64,000 bases of DNA from Candidatus Eremiobacteraceae bacterium (GCA_035314825.1 DATFYX010000020.1:1-64000); one strand, 5' to 3'; positions 48,986-59,439 are shown, counted from the stretch's first letter. The notes: generated by a model not told the origin, from the sequence alone. Translations and numbers: made by a program.

Positions 48986-51859
48986 CTAGATATTGACGTC
49001 GAGCCGGAAACGCGCGAACGACGTTTCGGAGTCGAGTATCGGATCGTTGTCGTAATGACGTTGATAGTTGAATTCGACACCGGGCGCGAGCTGCGGGGTG
49101 ACATGCCATGAAAGCAGGCCGGTGAGCGTCGCCGTGTGCCCGCCGCTGGTGAGCGCGCGCAGGTTGACGTTGCTGAGCACGAACTTGGTCTCGAAACTGC
49201 GCGATGGCGGTAGCGGCAGGCCGTTCGGATTCGGCGGCGCGTGCCCTCCGAACGAAAATCCATAGTTGAGCGACTCGGTCACCGTGCCGGTCGAAGCTGC
49301 GCTCGTCGTGTCGGTCGCGTTGAGACCCGCGCCGAACGTGTGCGCTCCGTTGGCGTACTGGTACGTGACCACGCCGGTGCGCGTCGTCGAGTAGGCCTCG
49401 GGCGCGAGCGAATCGCTGACGGCCGCCAAGATGCCCGAGATCGTGACGCTGGAGACGCCGGTCTTCGATATGCCGAAGTTCAGCGTCTTGGTGAGCGCGT
49501 CGGAACCCGGGGCAAGGGCGGTGTCGCGCTCCAGTCCGACCGTGACACCCGGCCACTTGGGCGGAACGATATTGAACGTCGCGTTCGTGTTGGTCGTGCG
49601 CGAGAAGACCGATCGGACCAGGTCGTTGTTGTACACGAGCGCGAGCGTGGAGATCGGCGAAGTCGTGAGATTGAGCGTGGCGCCGCCGCCCGCGCGATCG
49701 GACAGCGCCGACGCGCCGCTCAACGTGCCGAACTGCGGGCCCGCATTGTGATACTGCATGTCGAACGTCGTCGCGCCGACGTTATACACGACGTCGGCCT
49801 GATCGACGGTGTCGTCGTAGGCGGGCATGCCATCGGTCTCGGGTTGCGTGTTCGAGCGTCCGCCTGTGAGCAGCGCCCTGATATGCGGCGTCAGCTGCTG
49901 CGCGTATTCGAAGACGCCCGCGGTGACGTCCAGCGGCCCGGTCGTGCCGGTCTGCACGAACTTGTTGACGTCGTCCTGATTGCGCGAGAACGCCACCCTG
50001 AACGAGTCGGCGCCCGAGTCCCATGCCCTGATCACGTCGAGCAGCTCGCCCGTGCGCTCGGTCGTGGTGTTGCTGGGGAGCTGGAAGTAACCGCCGCCGC
50101 CGTGGAACGTCCAGCCGGACTGCAGCGCGTACGAGGCGTCGATGCCGCGCAACGTCTCCTTGCTGCCGATCACCGCCGGCATGGCCGCATCGGTGCGGCC
50201 GACGACGTCCTTGTAGGTCAACGTCGGCGACGCGGGCGCAACCGCACCCGGTGCCGACGCTGGAGCGGGCGCCGGGGCAGGCGCTGGCGTGACCGCGGGA
50301 CCGGCTTGCTCTGCGGCTGAACCGGTCGAGTTGCTCGGCCCGGTCGGCGGCGCACTGCTCGGCGCCGGAACGGGGCTCGCCGGAGCAGCGGAATTCGTAA
50401 AACCGCCGGCGGCGCTGTCTGCTTCTTGGGCCTTGGGCGGTTGCGTCGCCGACGGCGTCGGAGTCGGAAGGCTGGGCGGTACCGACGCGGCCGGCTCCGG
50501 CGTTTTCTGATTGCCCGGCTCCGGCGAGGGCGCGGACGGCGTGCTCTGCGCGGATGGCGACCCATTCGTCGGCGGCGCGGGCACGTGCCCGCTGTCGACC
50601 TGCGACGTCGTGGCGTCCGGCGCCGAGGTCGCAGCCGGCGCCGTGACGGGCGCGGGCGTCGCCGACTCGAAGGTGACCACAGGATCGATCTTCTTGGAGA
50701 CCGGGTCGAACGTTCCGGTGAGCAGCAGCTCTTCGGTCGACCATTGCAGCGCGGTGGTCAAGCCCATATTTACCCCATACCCGCCGCGGTTGGTGCCAGA
50801 ACTGCTCAACACGGCGCCGCTGGCATGAAAACCATTGGTGATCTTCGGGGCCGGATCCGGCCCACCGATGATCTGCAGCGGTTGCGCGCGCGCGACCGCG
50901 ACCGTGCCGCCGGTATTCACGCGCACGTAGACGCGGATGAGGTAGTCTCCGCCGGCGTCCGCAGGAACGGTGTACGGGATCATCACCGTCTGCGGCGCGT
51001 TGACGTTTTGCTGCGTGAAAGGCAGGGCGTACGGGTCGCTGCGCTGGATGACGTCGCCCTTGCTGTCGGTGAGCTCGACGATCGCCTGCAGCGGGCTCAC
51101 CCCGCTCGATCCGATGACAAAGGGAGTGAAGATCCGATAGGTCAGTGCGATGGCCGTGTCAGCGCCTGCGAGCACCGGCGAACCGACCAAGAAGGACGAG
51201 TAGATTTGGCCGACCGGCACGTTGACCGAGTTTGCGCTGACCGACACCTGCGTCTGCGCGAAGCTCACGCCCTGGCCGACGATGCCCAGCCGCGCGGTGT
51301 AGAACGCGGGCGTTTGATAGCGGTGGACGAGCTGGTTGTACGGAGCGGGCGCCGGCGCCGATGTGCCGTCGCCGAAATCGACGAACGCGCCGGGGATGGA
51401 TGCGCCGGTGACTGCCGTGAAGTTGACCGCTTGGCCCGCGATGACGCTCGTCGGCGTGGCCGTCAGCGAGAAGCTGGCCGGATTGAGGATCGTCACGGTG
51501 GCGGTGCCGATCGGGTTCACAAAACCGATGATCGTCAGCTTGAGCTGATACGTGCCCGGGTTCGCGTAGGCGTGGCTGGCCACTTTGGGATATGGCGGGT
51601 TCAGGGCCAGCGGCGGAGAGCCGTCGCCGAAATCCAGGATGGTCGGCTGGTTGATGGGGCCGGGGCCTTGGACGTTGACGGTGATGGAGATCGGCTGGCC
51701 GGCGAGCGCGACGCTCGCGTTGGGCGTCACGATGCCGACCGGCGGCGGAGCGGCCAGGGCAGGCGCGAGCGCCGACGCGAGCAGCATCGCGGCGATCGGG
51801 CCGCTGCGGCGCAGCAACGTCAAAATGCCGCTCGTGAAATGACTCTTCAATGCAACCAC
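48986..51859 (-). CDS. Exported protein with PKD domains, Pro-rich linker and beta-barrel-like C-terminus
   Basis: A protein of about 957 aa. After the signal (RRSGPIAAMLLASALAPALA) come two PKD-like domains, with DFGDGSPP and DFGDGTSAP as their hallmark loops. A large Ig-like region follows, then a Pro/Ala/Ser-rich linker (about residues 400-540). The last about 390 residues alternate polar and hydrophobic positions in short strands (LQSGWTFHGGGGYFQL, ATTFDMQYHNAG, VTYQYANGAHTFGAGLNAT) and end ARFRLDVNI, like an outer-membrane barrel. The GTG at 51859 is the most likely start. Divergent from the M16 peptidase. Confidence 0.72.
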   Translation of the reverse strand: MVALKSHFTSGILTLLRRSGPIAAMLLASALAPALAAPPPVGIVTPNASVALAGQPISITVNVQGPGPINQPTILDFGDGSPPLALNPPYPKVASHAYANPGTYQLKLTIIGFVNPIGTATVTILNPASFSLTATPTSVIAGQAVNFTAVTGASIPGAFVDFGDGTSAPAPAPYNQLVHRYQTPAFYTARLGIVGQGVSFAQTQVSVSANSVNVPVGQIYSSFLVGSPVLAGADTAIALTYRIFTPFVIGSSGVSPLQAIVELTDSKGDVIQRSDPYALPFTQQNVNAPQTVMIPYTVPADAGGDYLIRVYVRVNTGGTVAVARAQPLQIIGGPDPAPKITNGFHASGAVLSSSGTNRGGYGVNMGLTTALQWSTEELLLTGTFDPVSKKIDPVVTFESATPAPVTAPAATSAPDATTSQVDSGHVPAPPTNGSPSAQSTPSAPSPEPGNQKTPEPAASVPPSLPTPTPSATQPPKAQEADSAAGGFTNSAAPASPVPAPSSAPPTGPSNSTGSAAEQAGPAVTPAPAPAPAPASAPGAVAPASPTLTYKDVVGRTDAAMPAVIGSKETLRGIDASYALQSGWTFHGGGGYFQLPSNTTTERTGELLDVIRAWDSGADSFRVAFSRNQDDVNKFVQTGTTGPLDVTAGVFEYAQQLTPHIRALLTGGRSNTQPETDGMPAYDDTVDQADVVYNVGATTFDMQYHNAGPQFGTLSGASALSDRAGGGATLNLTTSPISTLALVYNNDLVRSVFSRTTNTNATFNIVPPKWPGVTVGLERDTALAPGSDALTKTLNFGISKTGVSSVTISGILAAVSDSLAPEAYSTTRTGVVTYQYANGAHTFGAGLNATDTTSAASTGTVTESLNYGFSFGGHAPPNPNGLPLPPSRSFETKFVLSNVNLRALTSGGHTATLTGLLSWHVTPQLAPGVEFNYQRHYDNDPILDSETSFARFRLDVNI

Positions 51860-51951
51860 CCGGCCAGACCCATAGGACCGTGCGACTCGTCTACGGCGGA
51901 CGGTCCGGCTGTTCCAATGATTCGCCGGGCTTTCCTTTGAAAAAGAGCTCC

Positions 51952-54624
51952 ATGCCCGTCCGCTTGCTCGCCGTCTGCGCTGCGCTACTCGTCGCGACAT
52001 CGCCGTCGTGGGCGCGCGCCGATATCAATGCGGTGACGACGACACTGGCGGACGGATTGACCGTCGTCGTGGCGCCGATCCACGCCGCGCCGGTCGTCAC
52101 CGTGGGCGTGCTGTACAAAGCCGGATCGCGCGACGAGACGCCGTGGACCACCGGCGTCGCGCATCAAGTCGAGCACATGATGTTCAAAGGCACGACCGAT
52201 CTGCTCAAGCCGGGCGACATCGACCGGCGCTTCTACGACAACAACGCGAACACGGATCAAGACTCGACCTACTACTACGAGTCGTTCCACAAGGACGAGC
52301 TGGCGAGCGCGCTCGAGGTCGAGGCCGACCGCATGGTCAACGCCGCGTTCGATCCCAAGCAGCTGGCGGCGGAGAACGTCGTCGTGCTGGCCGAGCTCGA
52401 GAACGCCGACAACAACCCGTCGGAGCTGCTCGACGAACAAGTGGAAGCGGCGGCGATGCAAGCGCATCAGTATCATTGGCCGACGATCGGTTGGAAAGAC
52501 GTCGTCGCTTCGTTCGCCGCGCACCGCGACCTCGTGTACGATTTCTACGTGCGCCATTACGCGCCGCAGAACGCGGTGCTCGTCATCGCCGGCGACGTCG
52601 ATCCGGATGCCGCGCTCGCGCTCGTGCACTCGTACTTTGACGGCGTCGCGCAGCGGCCGGTCGCGCAGTTGGAGCGGATCGTCGAGCCGGCGCAGCACGG
52701 CGTGCGGCGCGTCAATGTCGTCGGGGTCGGTTCCTCGGACCGGCTCGAGATGGCCTATCACGTGCCGGGGACCTACAGCGACGAGAGCTACGTCCTGCAG
52801 GTGCTCGACGCCGTGCTCGCCGGGGGACAATCGTCGCGATTGTATCAGTCGCTGGTCGATGACGGATACGCCACCGACCTCGTGACCGAACCGAACCAGG
52901 CGTACGATCCATACCTTTACACCATTACGGCGACGCTGGTGCAGGGCGTAGGGCCCGACGACGCGCGCGCCGTCATCGAGCGCGAACTGCGCAAGCTCGC
53001 GCAGCACCCGGTCGGCGACGCCGAGCTGCGCCGGGCGAAAAAGCAAGTGGTCGCATCGTACGTCTTCGAGCACGACGGCGTCGAAGCGCTCGCGCAATGG
53101 CTGGCGCGCTGGCAGGCGTGGACCGGCGATTGGCGCAACGACGGGCGCTTCGTCGCACGGACGGAGGCCGTGACCGCAGCGCAGGTCGAGCAGGCCGCGC
53201 GCGCCTACCTCACGCCGGACAACGTCACGATCGGCACGTACACTGCGCGTTCGCCGCACGCGTCGTGGGCGCCGCCGCACGGGCGTGAAACATTTGCAAG
53301 GCGCTGGCCGCACCGTTCGCAGACCGCTGCAGGCGCGTTCGATGGCTACGTCGCCGAGGACCAGACCGCACCGCAGACGCGATCGCCCGCGCGCTTCGTG
53401 CTGCCCAACGGGCTCACGCTCATCGTCGCGGAGAACCACGTCAACCCGAGCGCCGTCATCGAGACCTTCACGCAGGCCGGCAGCGCGTTCGATCCGCCAT
53501 CGCACAGCGGCCTCGCAGCGCTGACGCAAGAGATGCTGCTGCGCGGCACGACGCGCAAGAGCTACGACCAGCTGCAAGACGCGTTCGATGCGCTCGGTGA
53601 AACGGTCAGCACCTCGATGACGCTCGCGGGCGCCGGGCTGTCGGCTCAGACCCTGGCGTCGGACGAACCTGCGACCATGGAGCTGATGGCCGACGTCCTG
53701 CAGCATCCCAGATTCGATCCGCAAGATTTCTCCGACGCCAAGGCGCAGCTGATCGACGATCGGCGCAGTGCGCGCGACGACCCGGCGATCGTCGCGCGCG
53801 ACCGCTTGTATCGCGAGCTGTATCCGCCGTCCAATCCCTGGTCACGCCCAAGCACGGGGACGCCGCAGGGGCTCGCAGCCGTGCGGCGGTCCGACGTGCA
53901 AAACGCGTACCGCGCGCACTACGGGCCGAACGTCACCGTCATCGTCGTGGCGGGCGACGTCGACACCGCCTCCGTGCGCGCGCAGGTCGAGCGGCTCTTC
54001 GGGTCGTGGCAGCGCGTCGTGGCGACCGACCTGCAGCTGCCTGGAGCGACGGCGCCGGCGGCACTGCGGCGCGTGAACACGATCGTCAACGGCACGTCAC
54101 AGGTGGAGGTCAACGCGGGAGCGCCGGGCATCGCGCGGAACGCGCCCGATCTGGCGGCCGCCCAGCTCATGAATTTCGTCCTTGGCGGCGGGTCGTTCGT
54201 CTCCAAGCTCTTGCATCAAGTGCGCGACGTCGACGGCTACGTGTACGACATCGGCTCGCGCTTCTCGGACAGTCCGGCCGGCGGTGGTCCGTGGAGCATG
54301 AGCTTCGGCGCCGACCCGCGCGACGTGGACAAAGCGATCGCGGAGGCGATCGTACAGATGCGCGCGCTGCAGAACGAACCGCTGAGCGAGGATGAACTCG
54401 CGCAATTCCGCCGCCTCGCGGCGGACGCCGTCATCACCGGTGAGGTCAGCGATCAAGGACTTGCGGACGAGCTGTTGCGCGAGGAGCTGCTCGGACTGGG
54501 CCTGGACTACTCGGCGCGCCTGCCGCAGATCTATGGCGCGATCACGCCGGCGCAGATCCAGGACGCGGCGCGCAAGTATCTGCGGCCCGACGGGCTGACG
54601 GTCTCGACGGCGGGCCCGCCCTAG
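51952..54624 (+). CDS. M16 zinc peptidase, two fused halves, exported
   Basis: A 890-aa exported peptidase. The signal peptide ends WARADIN. The N-terminal M16 half has the inverted zinc motif HQVEH (HxxEH, about 68-72) and the distal Glu in ALEVEADRM (about 125). The C-terminal half repeats the fold (FVLPNGLTLIVAENHVNPSA) but has AALTQEMLLRG in place of HxxEH, so it is non-catalytic, as usual for fused forms. The family cleaves peptides or exported protein fragments. Only a weak SD. It overlaps nuoN tail to tail by 4 bp. Confidence 0.92.
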   Translation: MPVRLLAVCAALLVATSPSWARADINAVTTTLADGLTVVVAPIHAAPVVTVGVLYKAGSRDETPWTTGVAHQVEHMMFKGTTDLLKPGDIDRRFYDNNANTDQDSTYYYESFHKDELASALEVEADRMVNAAFDPKQLAAENVVVLAELENADNNPSELLDEQVEAAAMQAHQYHWPTIGWKDVVASFAAHRDLVYDFYVRHYAPQNAVLVIAGDVDPDAALALVHSYFDGVAQRPVAQLERIVEPAQHGVRRVNVVGVGSSDRLEMAYHVPGTYSDESYVLQVLDAVLAGGQSSRLYQSLVDDGYATDLVTEPNQAYDPYLYTITATLVQGVGPDDARAVIERELRKLAQHPVGDAELRRAKKQVVASYVFEHDGVEALAQWLARWQAWTGDWRNDGRFVARTEAVTAAQVEQAARAYLTPDNVTIGTYTARSPHASWAPPHGRETFARRWPHRSQTAAGAFDGYVAEDQTAPQTRSPARFVLPNGLTLIVAENHVNPSAVIETFTQAGSAFDPPSHSGLAALTQEMLLRGTTRKSYDQLQDAFDALGETVSTSMTLAGAGLSAQTLASDEPATMELMADVLQHPRFDPQDFSDAKAQLIDDRRSARDDPAIVARDRLYRELYPPSNPWSRPSTGTPQGLAAVRRSDVQNAYRAHYGPNVTVIVVAGDVDTASVRAQVERLFGSWQRVVATDLQLPGATAPAALRRVNTIVNGTSQVEVNAGAPGIARNAPDLAAAQLMNFVLGGGSFVSKLLHQVRDVDGYVYDIGSRFSDSPAGGGPWSMSFGADPRDVDKAIAEAIVQMRALQNEPLSEDELAQFRRLAADAVITGEVSDQGLADELLREELLGLGLDYSARLPQIYGAITPAQIQDAARKYLRPDGLTVSTAGPP

Positions 54625-56054
54625 GGCGCGGCGGAGACGAGCGAGACGAAGAGCTGCGGAATGACGCCGAGCGCGATGACGCCCGCGACGCCCAGTCCGA
54701 TGGGGATCCACGAAAGCGGCGAGTTGCCGGCGGTGACGGGCTGTTCGCCCTCTTGCGGCACGAACATCAGCCAGATCACCTTGAAATAGGCGTAGATCGA
54801 CACGATCGAGCCGGCGATGAGCGCGCAGCCCAGCGCCACGCCCCATGGACCGGCGCCGAAGCCTTGTTCGAGCAGCAGCACCTTTCCGAAGAAGCCGGCG
54901 GTGCCCGGAATGCCGGCAAGCGAGAACAAGAACAACGTGAACGCGACGGCGACCCATGGGCGGCGATAGAACAGCGCGCGATAGGCGTCGATGTCGGCGT
55001 AGGCCTCATCGCCGTCGCCCAACATCGCGATGACCGCGAACGCGCCGAGGTTCATGAGCGCGTAGGCGACGAGATAGAACAACAGCGACGAGAGGCCGTA
55101 CTCGCCCACGCCCGCGAGCGCCACGACCATGAAGCCGGCTTGCGAGATGCTCGAGTAGGCCAGCAGCCGCTTGAGGTTGCGCTGGCGCAGCGCACCGAAG
55201 CTGCCGACGAGCATCGACGCGATCGCCAATATCCACAACGGCACGAGCGCGACGCTGTCGTGTCCGAACGCGGTATAGACGAAGCGCGCGAGCACGGCGA
55301 ACGTGGCGGCCTTGACGGCCACCGTCATGAATGCGGTGATCGCGATGGGCGAGCCCTCGTAGACGTCGGGCGTCCACAGATGGAACGGCGACAGCGCAAG
55401 CTTGAAGGCCAGCCCGACGAGCAGCAGCGCGAAACCGGTGAGGAACAACGGCGTCAGGCTCGCTGCGGAGGCCGCGAGCGCGGCGATCGAGACGCTGCCC
55501 GCGGATCCGTACAGCAGCGCCGAACCGTAGATGAGGAAGCCCGACGCGAGCGACCCGAGCAAGACGTACTTGAGCGCGGCCTCCTCTGAGGCCGGGCGCG
55601 GGTAGCCGCTGCCGGCCAGCACGTAGAGCGCGAGCGACAGCTCTTCGAGTCCCAAGAAGATGCCGATCAGCGTGGTGGCGCCCGCCATGATCAAGCCGCC
55701 GATCGTGCAGAAGATGAGCAGCGCCGCGTACGATCCGGGGCTGCCGCCATCGTCGGCGTTGCGCAGCGACGACAGCAACAGCGTGACCGCCAGCGTGCCG
55801 ATGAGGATCGCCGAAAAACCCCACGAAAAGCGATCGGTCGCGAACGCGCCGTTCACCGTCGTCACGCTGCGGCCGTACAGCGGGATCATGCAGGCGAACG
55901 CCGCCGCACAGCCGGCAAAACCGATGCCGTAGAGCACGCCGCGCGCGACGCTGCGCGTGACCAGATCGACCAGCAGCACGAGCAGGCCCGCGACCACCAG
56001 CGCCAGGATCGGGCCGAGGATGGCGAAGTCGAAGTTGACGCCTTGGAACGTCAT
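54621..56054 (-). CDS. nuoN: NADH-quinone oxidoreductase subunit N
   Basis: A 477-aa complex I antiporter-like subunit of the membrane arm with about 14 helices. Family marks are LSPFHLWTPDVYEGSPIAIT and KRLLAYSSISQAGFMVVALA. It is the last gene of the operon and overlaps nuoM by 4 bp. The true start is the ATG at 56054 (TFQGVNFDFAILGPILALVV). It works in proton translocation coupled to quinone reduction. Confidence 0.95.
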   Translation of the reverse strand: MTFQGVNFDFAILGPILALVVAGLLVLLVDLVTRSVARGVLYGIGFAGCAAAFACMIPLYGRSVTTVNGAFATDRFSWGFSAILIGTLAVTLLLSSLRNADDGGSPGSYAALLIFCTIGGLIMAGATTLIGIFLGLEELSLALYVLAGSGYPRPASEEAALKYVLLGSLASGFLIYGSALLYGSAGSVSIAALAASAASLTPLFLTGFALLLVGLAFKLALSPFHLWTPDVYEGSPIAITAFMTVAVKAATFAVLARFVYTAFGHDSVALVPLWILAIASMLVGSFGALRQRNLKRLLAYSSISQAGFMVVALAGVGEYGLSSLLFYLVAYALMNLGAFAVIAMLGDGDEAYADIDAYRALFYRRPWVAVAFTLFLFSLAGIPGTAGFFGKVLLLEQGFGAGPWGVALGCALIAGSIVSIYAYFKVIWLMFVPQEGEQPVTAGNSPLSWIPIGLGVAGVIALGVIPQLFVSLVSAAP

Positions 56055-57511
56055 GAGCGCTCGACCGTTGCGGCGTGTGAACTTGCCGCTTGCGACGGCA
56101 GCGGGATGCGATCGTTGAGCCACGCGGGCCAGATGCCGAGGAAGAAGATCGCGGCCAGCAGCGGCACGACAAGCCAGAACTCGCGCGGCCGAAGATCGGC
56201 GATCGGCCCGACGCCGGCGGGCTCGCGCAACGGGCCGTGCATCGCGCCTTGGAATAGGCGCAGGGCGTAGACTGCGGCTAGCACGACGGCGATGAGCGCC
56301 AGCGACGTATACACCGGCTGCGTCTGCCACGCGCCGATCAGGATCAAGAACTCACCCGCAAAGCCCGACAGCCCTGGAAGGCCTAGCGCCGCCATCGCCG
56401 CGATCAGCATGAACACCGCCAGCCGCGGAGCGCCGGCGGCCAAGCCGCCGTACGCACCGAGATCGTTCGTGCCGACGCGGTCCTCGATGAATCCGAGCAG
56501 CGTGAATAGCGCCGCGGCGATGATGCCGTGGCTGACGATCATCAGGATACTGGCCGGCAGCGACGTGAAGTTGAACGCGAACAGCGCCAGCAGCACAAAT
56601 CCGAGGTGCGACAGCGATGAGTATGCGACCAGCGTCTTCGCGTTGGTCTCCGCGATCGCGAGCAGCGCGCCGTAGAGGATGCTGCATACCGCGATGACCA
56701 GCATCGCGGGGGCGAAGTAGTGCGCCGCCTCCGGGAACAGCGGCATCGCGAAAACGATGAACGCATACAGGCCCGCTTTGCTCTGCACGCCCGACACCAT
56801 CGCGACGAGCGACGGGGGCGATTGGGTATAGGTCGGCGGCATCCAGGCGTGCAGCGGGAAGACGGGCGTCTTGATCAAGAAGGCCAGCGCGAAGGCGGCG
56901 AACAGCCAGCGCGCCAACTCGGGCGAGAGATGATAGCCGTGGCCGAGCACCTCGAAGGTGTGCGTCTGCAGCACCAAGCCGATGACGCCGGCCAGCAGCA
57001 CGAGGCCGCCGGCAAGATTGTAGATGAGATAGGTCCAGGCCGCGCGCCGGGCCTGGGGCGTGCCCGCGAACCCGACCAGCGCGAGGAACACCGGGATGAG
57101 CATCAGGTCCCAGTAGATGTAGAACAGCAGCAGGTCGTCGGCGGTGAACAAGCCCAGCAGCGTCCATTCGAACAGCAGCAGCAGCGAGAGATAGCCGCGC
57201 AGCCGCGCGGCATCGCGATATGCGAACGCCGCCCACACGGCCGGCACAGTGACGAAGGTCGTCAGCAGCACGAACCACAGGCTGATGCCGTCCACGCGCA
57301 CGTGATATGCGGCGCCGACGGCGCCGTTGATCCAATTCAGCGAGTCCTGCACCACGCCGCCGGGTGCGAGCGGCAGCAGCACGAGCGAGATGGCGAAGGT
57401 GCCGAGTGCGCCGGCCAATGCCACGCCCTTGAGCAGCGGGCCGTTGTCGCGCGGCACGCACAACAGCACCAGCGCGAACAGCAACGGGAAGAAGACCATG
57501 GCGCTGATCAT
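56051..57511 (-). CDS. nuoM: NADH-quinone oxidoreductase subunit M
   Basis: A 486-aa complex I antiporter-like subunit. Marks: DGISLWFVLLTTFVTVPAVW, FYIYWDLMLIPVFLALVGF and LHAWMPPTYTQSPPSLVAMV, with KTLVAYSSLSHLGFVLLAL. Fourteen helices. The ATG at 57511 overlaps the nuoL stop by 4 bp, and its stop overlaps the nuoN start. Confidence 0.95.
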   Translation of the reverse strand: MISAMVFFPLLFALVLLCVPRDNGPLLKGVALAGALGTFAISLVLLPLAPGGVVQDSLNWINGAVGAAYHVRVDGISLWFVLLTTFVTVPAVWAAFAYRDAARLRGYLSLLLLFEWTLLGLFTADDLLLFYIYWDLMLIPVFLALVGFAGTPQARRAAWTYLIYNLAGGLVLLAGVIGLVLQTHTFEVLGHGYHLSPELARWLFAAFALAFLIKTPVFPLHAWMPPTYTQSPPSLVAMVSGVQSKAGLYAFIVFAMPLFPEAAHYFAPAMLVIAVCSILYGALLAIAETNAKTLVAYSSLSHLGFVLLALFAFNFTSLPASILMIVSHGIIAAALFTLLGFIEDRVGTNDLGAYGGLAAGAPRLAVFMLIAAMAALGLPGLSGFAGEFLILIGAWQTQPVYTSLALIAVVLAAVYALRLFQGAMHGPLREPAGVGPIADLRPREFWLVVPLLAAIFFLGIWPAWLNDRIPLPSQAASSHAATVERS

Positions 57512-59439
57512 GGCAGGGCCCCCGCGCTTGACCCGTGCGCCAAGAGCATGTAGATGAAGAGCAGCAGCGCGGCGCCGATGACGAACGTCAAGCCATAGCG
57601 GCGCAAATAGCCGGTCTCCCAGCGGGTGGACAGACCTCCCAACGACGATCCCAGCCGCACCGCGAACGCCGGCAGCGCGTCGACCGCGTCGGTCTCGAAT
57701 ATGCGCAAGAGCGCGTTCGCGAGCGCGTAGGTCGGCCGCTCGAACAGCCAGTGGTAGATGACGTCGAAGTAGTACGCGTTGGTGAGCAACGCGTGAACGC
57801 CTGAGAACGTCCGCTTCGCCGCCGCGGCGATGGCCGGCCGCCATTCATAGGCGAGCCAGGCGAGCGCGATGCCCGCAAGCGCGATCAAGAGCACGCCGAA
57901 CGAGAGCCCGAGATCGAACTCGTTGCCGTTCTGCGGCAGCCGCGCGTCGACGAACGTGCTGCGCAGCATGATCGCCAGCTCGTCATGGCGCGGCAGTATG
58001 AGCGCCCCGCCGACGAGCGAGAGCACGGCGAGCAAGGCCACCGGTATGGTCATCGTGCGCGCCGCCTCCGCGTGCACTTCGTGCTCGCCGCGGTACGCGC
58101 CGGTGAAGAACGTCAAGAAGACCAGCCGCGCCATGTAGAAAGCGGTCAAGCCCGCCGCGGCCACGCCGCACGCGAACAGATACGGATGGTGCGAGGTCAG
58201 CGTCGCATCGAGCACGGCGTCCTTGGAGAAGAAACCCGAGAACGGGAAGATGCCGGCGATGGCGACCGCGCCGACGGCGAACGTCCAGAACGCGAACGGC
58301 AGCTTCGCGGCCAGCCCGCCCATCTTACGGATGTCCTGCTCGCCGCCGAGCGCGTGGATCACCAGGCCGGCCGACAGGAAGAGCAGCGCCTTGAAAAACG
58401 CGTGCGTCATGAAGTGCGACGCGCCGGCCGCGTACGCGCCTACGCCGACCGCCAAGATCATGTAGCCGATCTGGCTCATGGTCGAGTACGCCAGCACGCG
58501 CTTGATGTCGTATTGCACGCAGCCGATCGTCGCCGCGAACAGCGCCGTGACGCCGCCAACCACCGCGACGATCTCCGCTGCGACCGGCGCGCTGTCGTAG
58601 ATCGGATGCGCGCGCGCGACGAGGTACACGCCGGCGGTGACCATGGTCGCGGCGTGGATGAGCGCGCTGACCGGCGTGGGACCCTCCATCGCGTCGGGCA
58701 GCCAGGTCTGCAGCGGCAGCTGCGCCGACTTGGCGACCGCGCCGACGAACAGCCAAATGCCGATCCAGGTCAGCGCCGGTGCGCCGACGGTGCCCACGTG
58801 GCTGAAGACGCCTTCATACGTGATGTTGCCGAAGTGCGCGTACATGAGGAAGATCGCGATCATGATGCCGACGTCGCCGATGACGTTCATGATCAGCGCT
58901 TTGCGCGCGGCGAGCACCGCGACCGGCCGGTCGTAGTAGAAGCCGATGAGCAGGTACGACGCCAAGCCGACGCCGCCCCAGCCGATGAGCAGCCACAAGA
59001 AGTTGTCGGCCATCACCAGCAGCAGCATCGTGAAGACGAACAGGTTCATGTAGGAGAAGAACGTGCGATAGTTCTTGTCCTCGGTCATATAGCCGACCGA
59101 GTAGATGTGGATCAACAGGCCGACGCCCGTGATGATGAGCATCCACAGCAGTGCGAGCGGGTCGACCAGCAGCCGGAACGAGATGATCAGGTCCGGCGGC
59201 AGGTGCGCCCAATAGCCGATGAAGTGGCTGTGGCTGTAGAGGATCTGCTGCCCGACCGGCAGCGGCAAGATGACGGCGGCCAGGCCGACCGTCAAGAGGA
59301 ACGATAGGCCGAGCGAGACGCAGCCGATGATGCCCGACGCCGAGCGATGGACGTACTGCCCGAAGATCGCGATCGTCGCCGCGCCGATAAGCGGGAAGAA
59401 CAGTATGAGCGGCGCGGCCGACAAGAAGAAGTCCGCCAT
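57508..59439 (-). CDS. nuoL: NADH-quinone oxidoreductase subunit L
   Basis: A 643-aa complex I subunit, the distal antiporter with the lateral helix. Marks: NYRTFFSYMNLFVFTMLLLV, LIGWGGVGLASYLLIGFYY and WLPDAMEGPTPVSALIHAATM, then KRVLAYSTMSQIGYMILAVG. Start ATG 59439 shares one base with the nuoK stop. A C-terminal helix extends the protein, as in the E. coli subunit. Confidence 0.95.
   Translation of the reverse strand: MADFFLSAAPLILFFPLIGAATIAIFGQYVHRSASGIIGCVSLGLSFLLTVGLAAVILPLPVGQQILYSHSHFIGYWAHLPPDLIISFRLLVDPLALLWMLIITGVGLLIHIYSVGYMTEDKNYRTFFSYMNLFVFTMLLLVMADNFLWLLIGWGGVGLASYLLIGFYYDRPVAVLAARKALIMNVIGDVGIMIAIFLMYAHFGNITYEGVFSHVGTVGAPALTWIGIWLFVGAVAKSAQLPLQTWLPDAMEGPTPVSALIHAATMVTAGVYLVARAHPIYDSAPVAAEIVAVVGGVTALFAATIGCVQYDIKRVLAYSTMSQIGYMILAVGVGAYAAGASHFMTHAFFKALLFLSAGLVIHALGGEQDIRKMGGLAAKLPFAFWTFAVGAVAIAGIFPFSGFFSKDAVLDATLTSHHPYLFACGVAAAGLTAFYMARLVFLTFFTGAYRGEHEVHAEAARTMTIPVALLAVLSLVGGALILPRHDELAIMLRSTFVDARLPQNGNEFDLGLSFGVLLIALAGIALAWLAYEWRPAIAAAAKRTFSGVHALLTNAYYFDVIYHWLFERPTYALANALLRIFETDAVDALPAFAVRLGSSLGGLSTRWETGYLRRYGLTFVIGAALLLFIYMLLAHGSSAGALP

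Noticed and set aside
49782-50744. 320-codon alternate frame inside the PKD/barrel gene on the same strand
   Set aside because: Composition is Arg-rich and motif-free. It is an out-of-frame shadow.
50426-51940. 504-codon plus-strand frame opposite the PKD/barrel gene
   Set aside because: Arg/Gly/Asp-rich shadow. The minus frame has a signal peptide, PKD motifs and a barrel-like end.
57985-59307. 440-codon plus-strand frame opposite nuoL
   Set aside because: Extreme Arg/Asp/His composition, no motif; nuoL on the other strand is certain.
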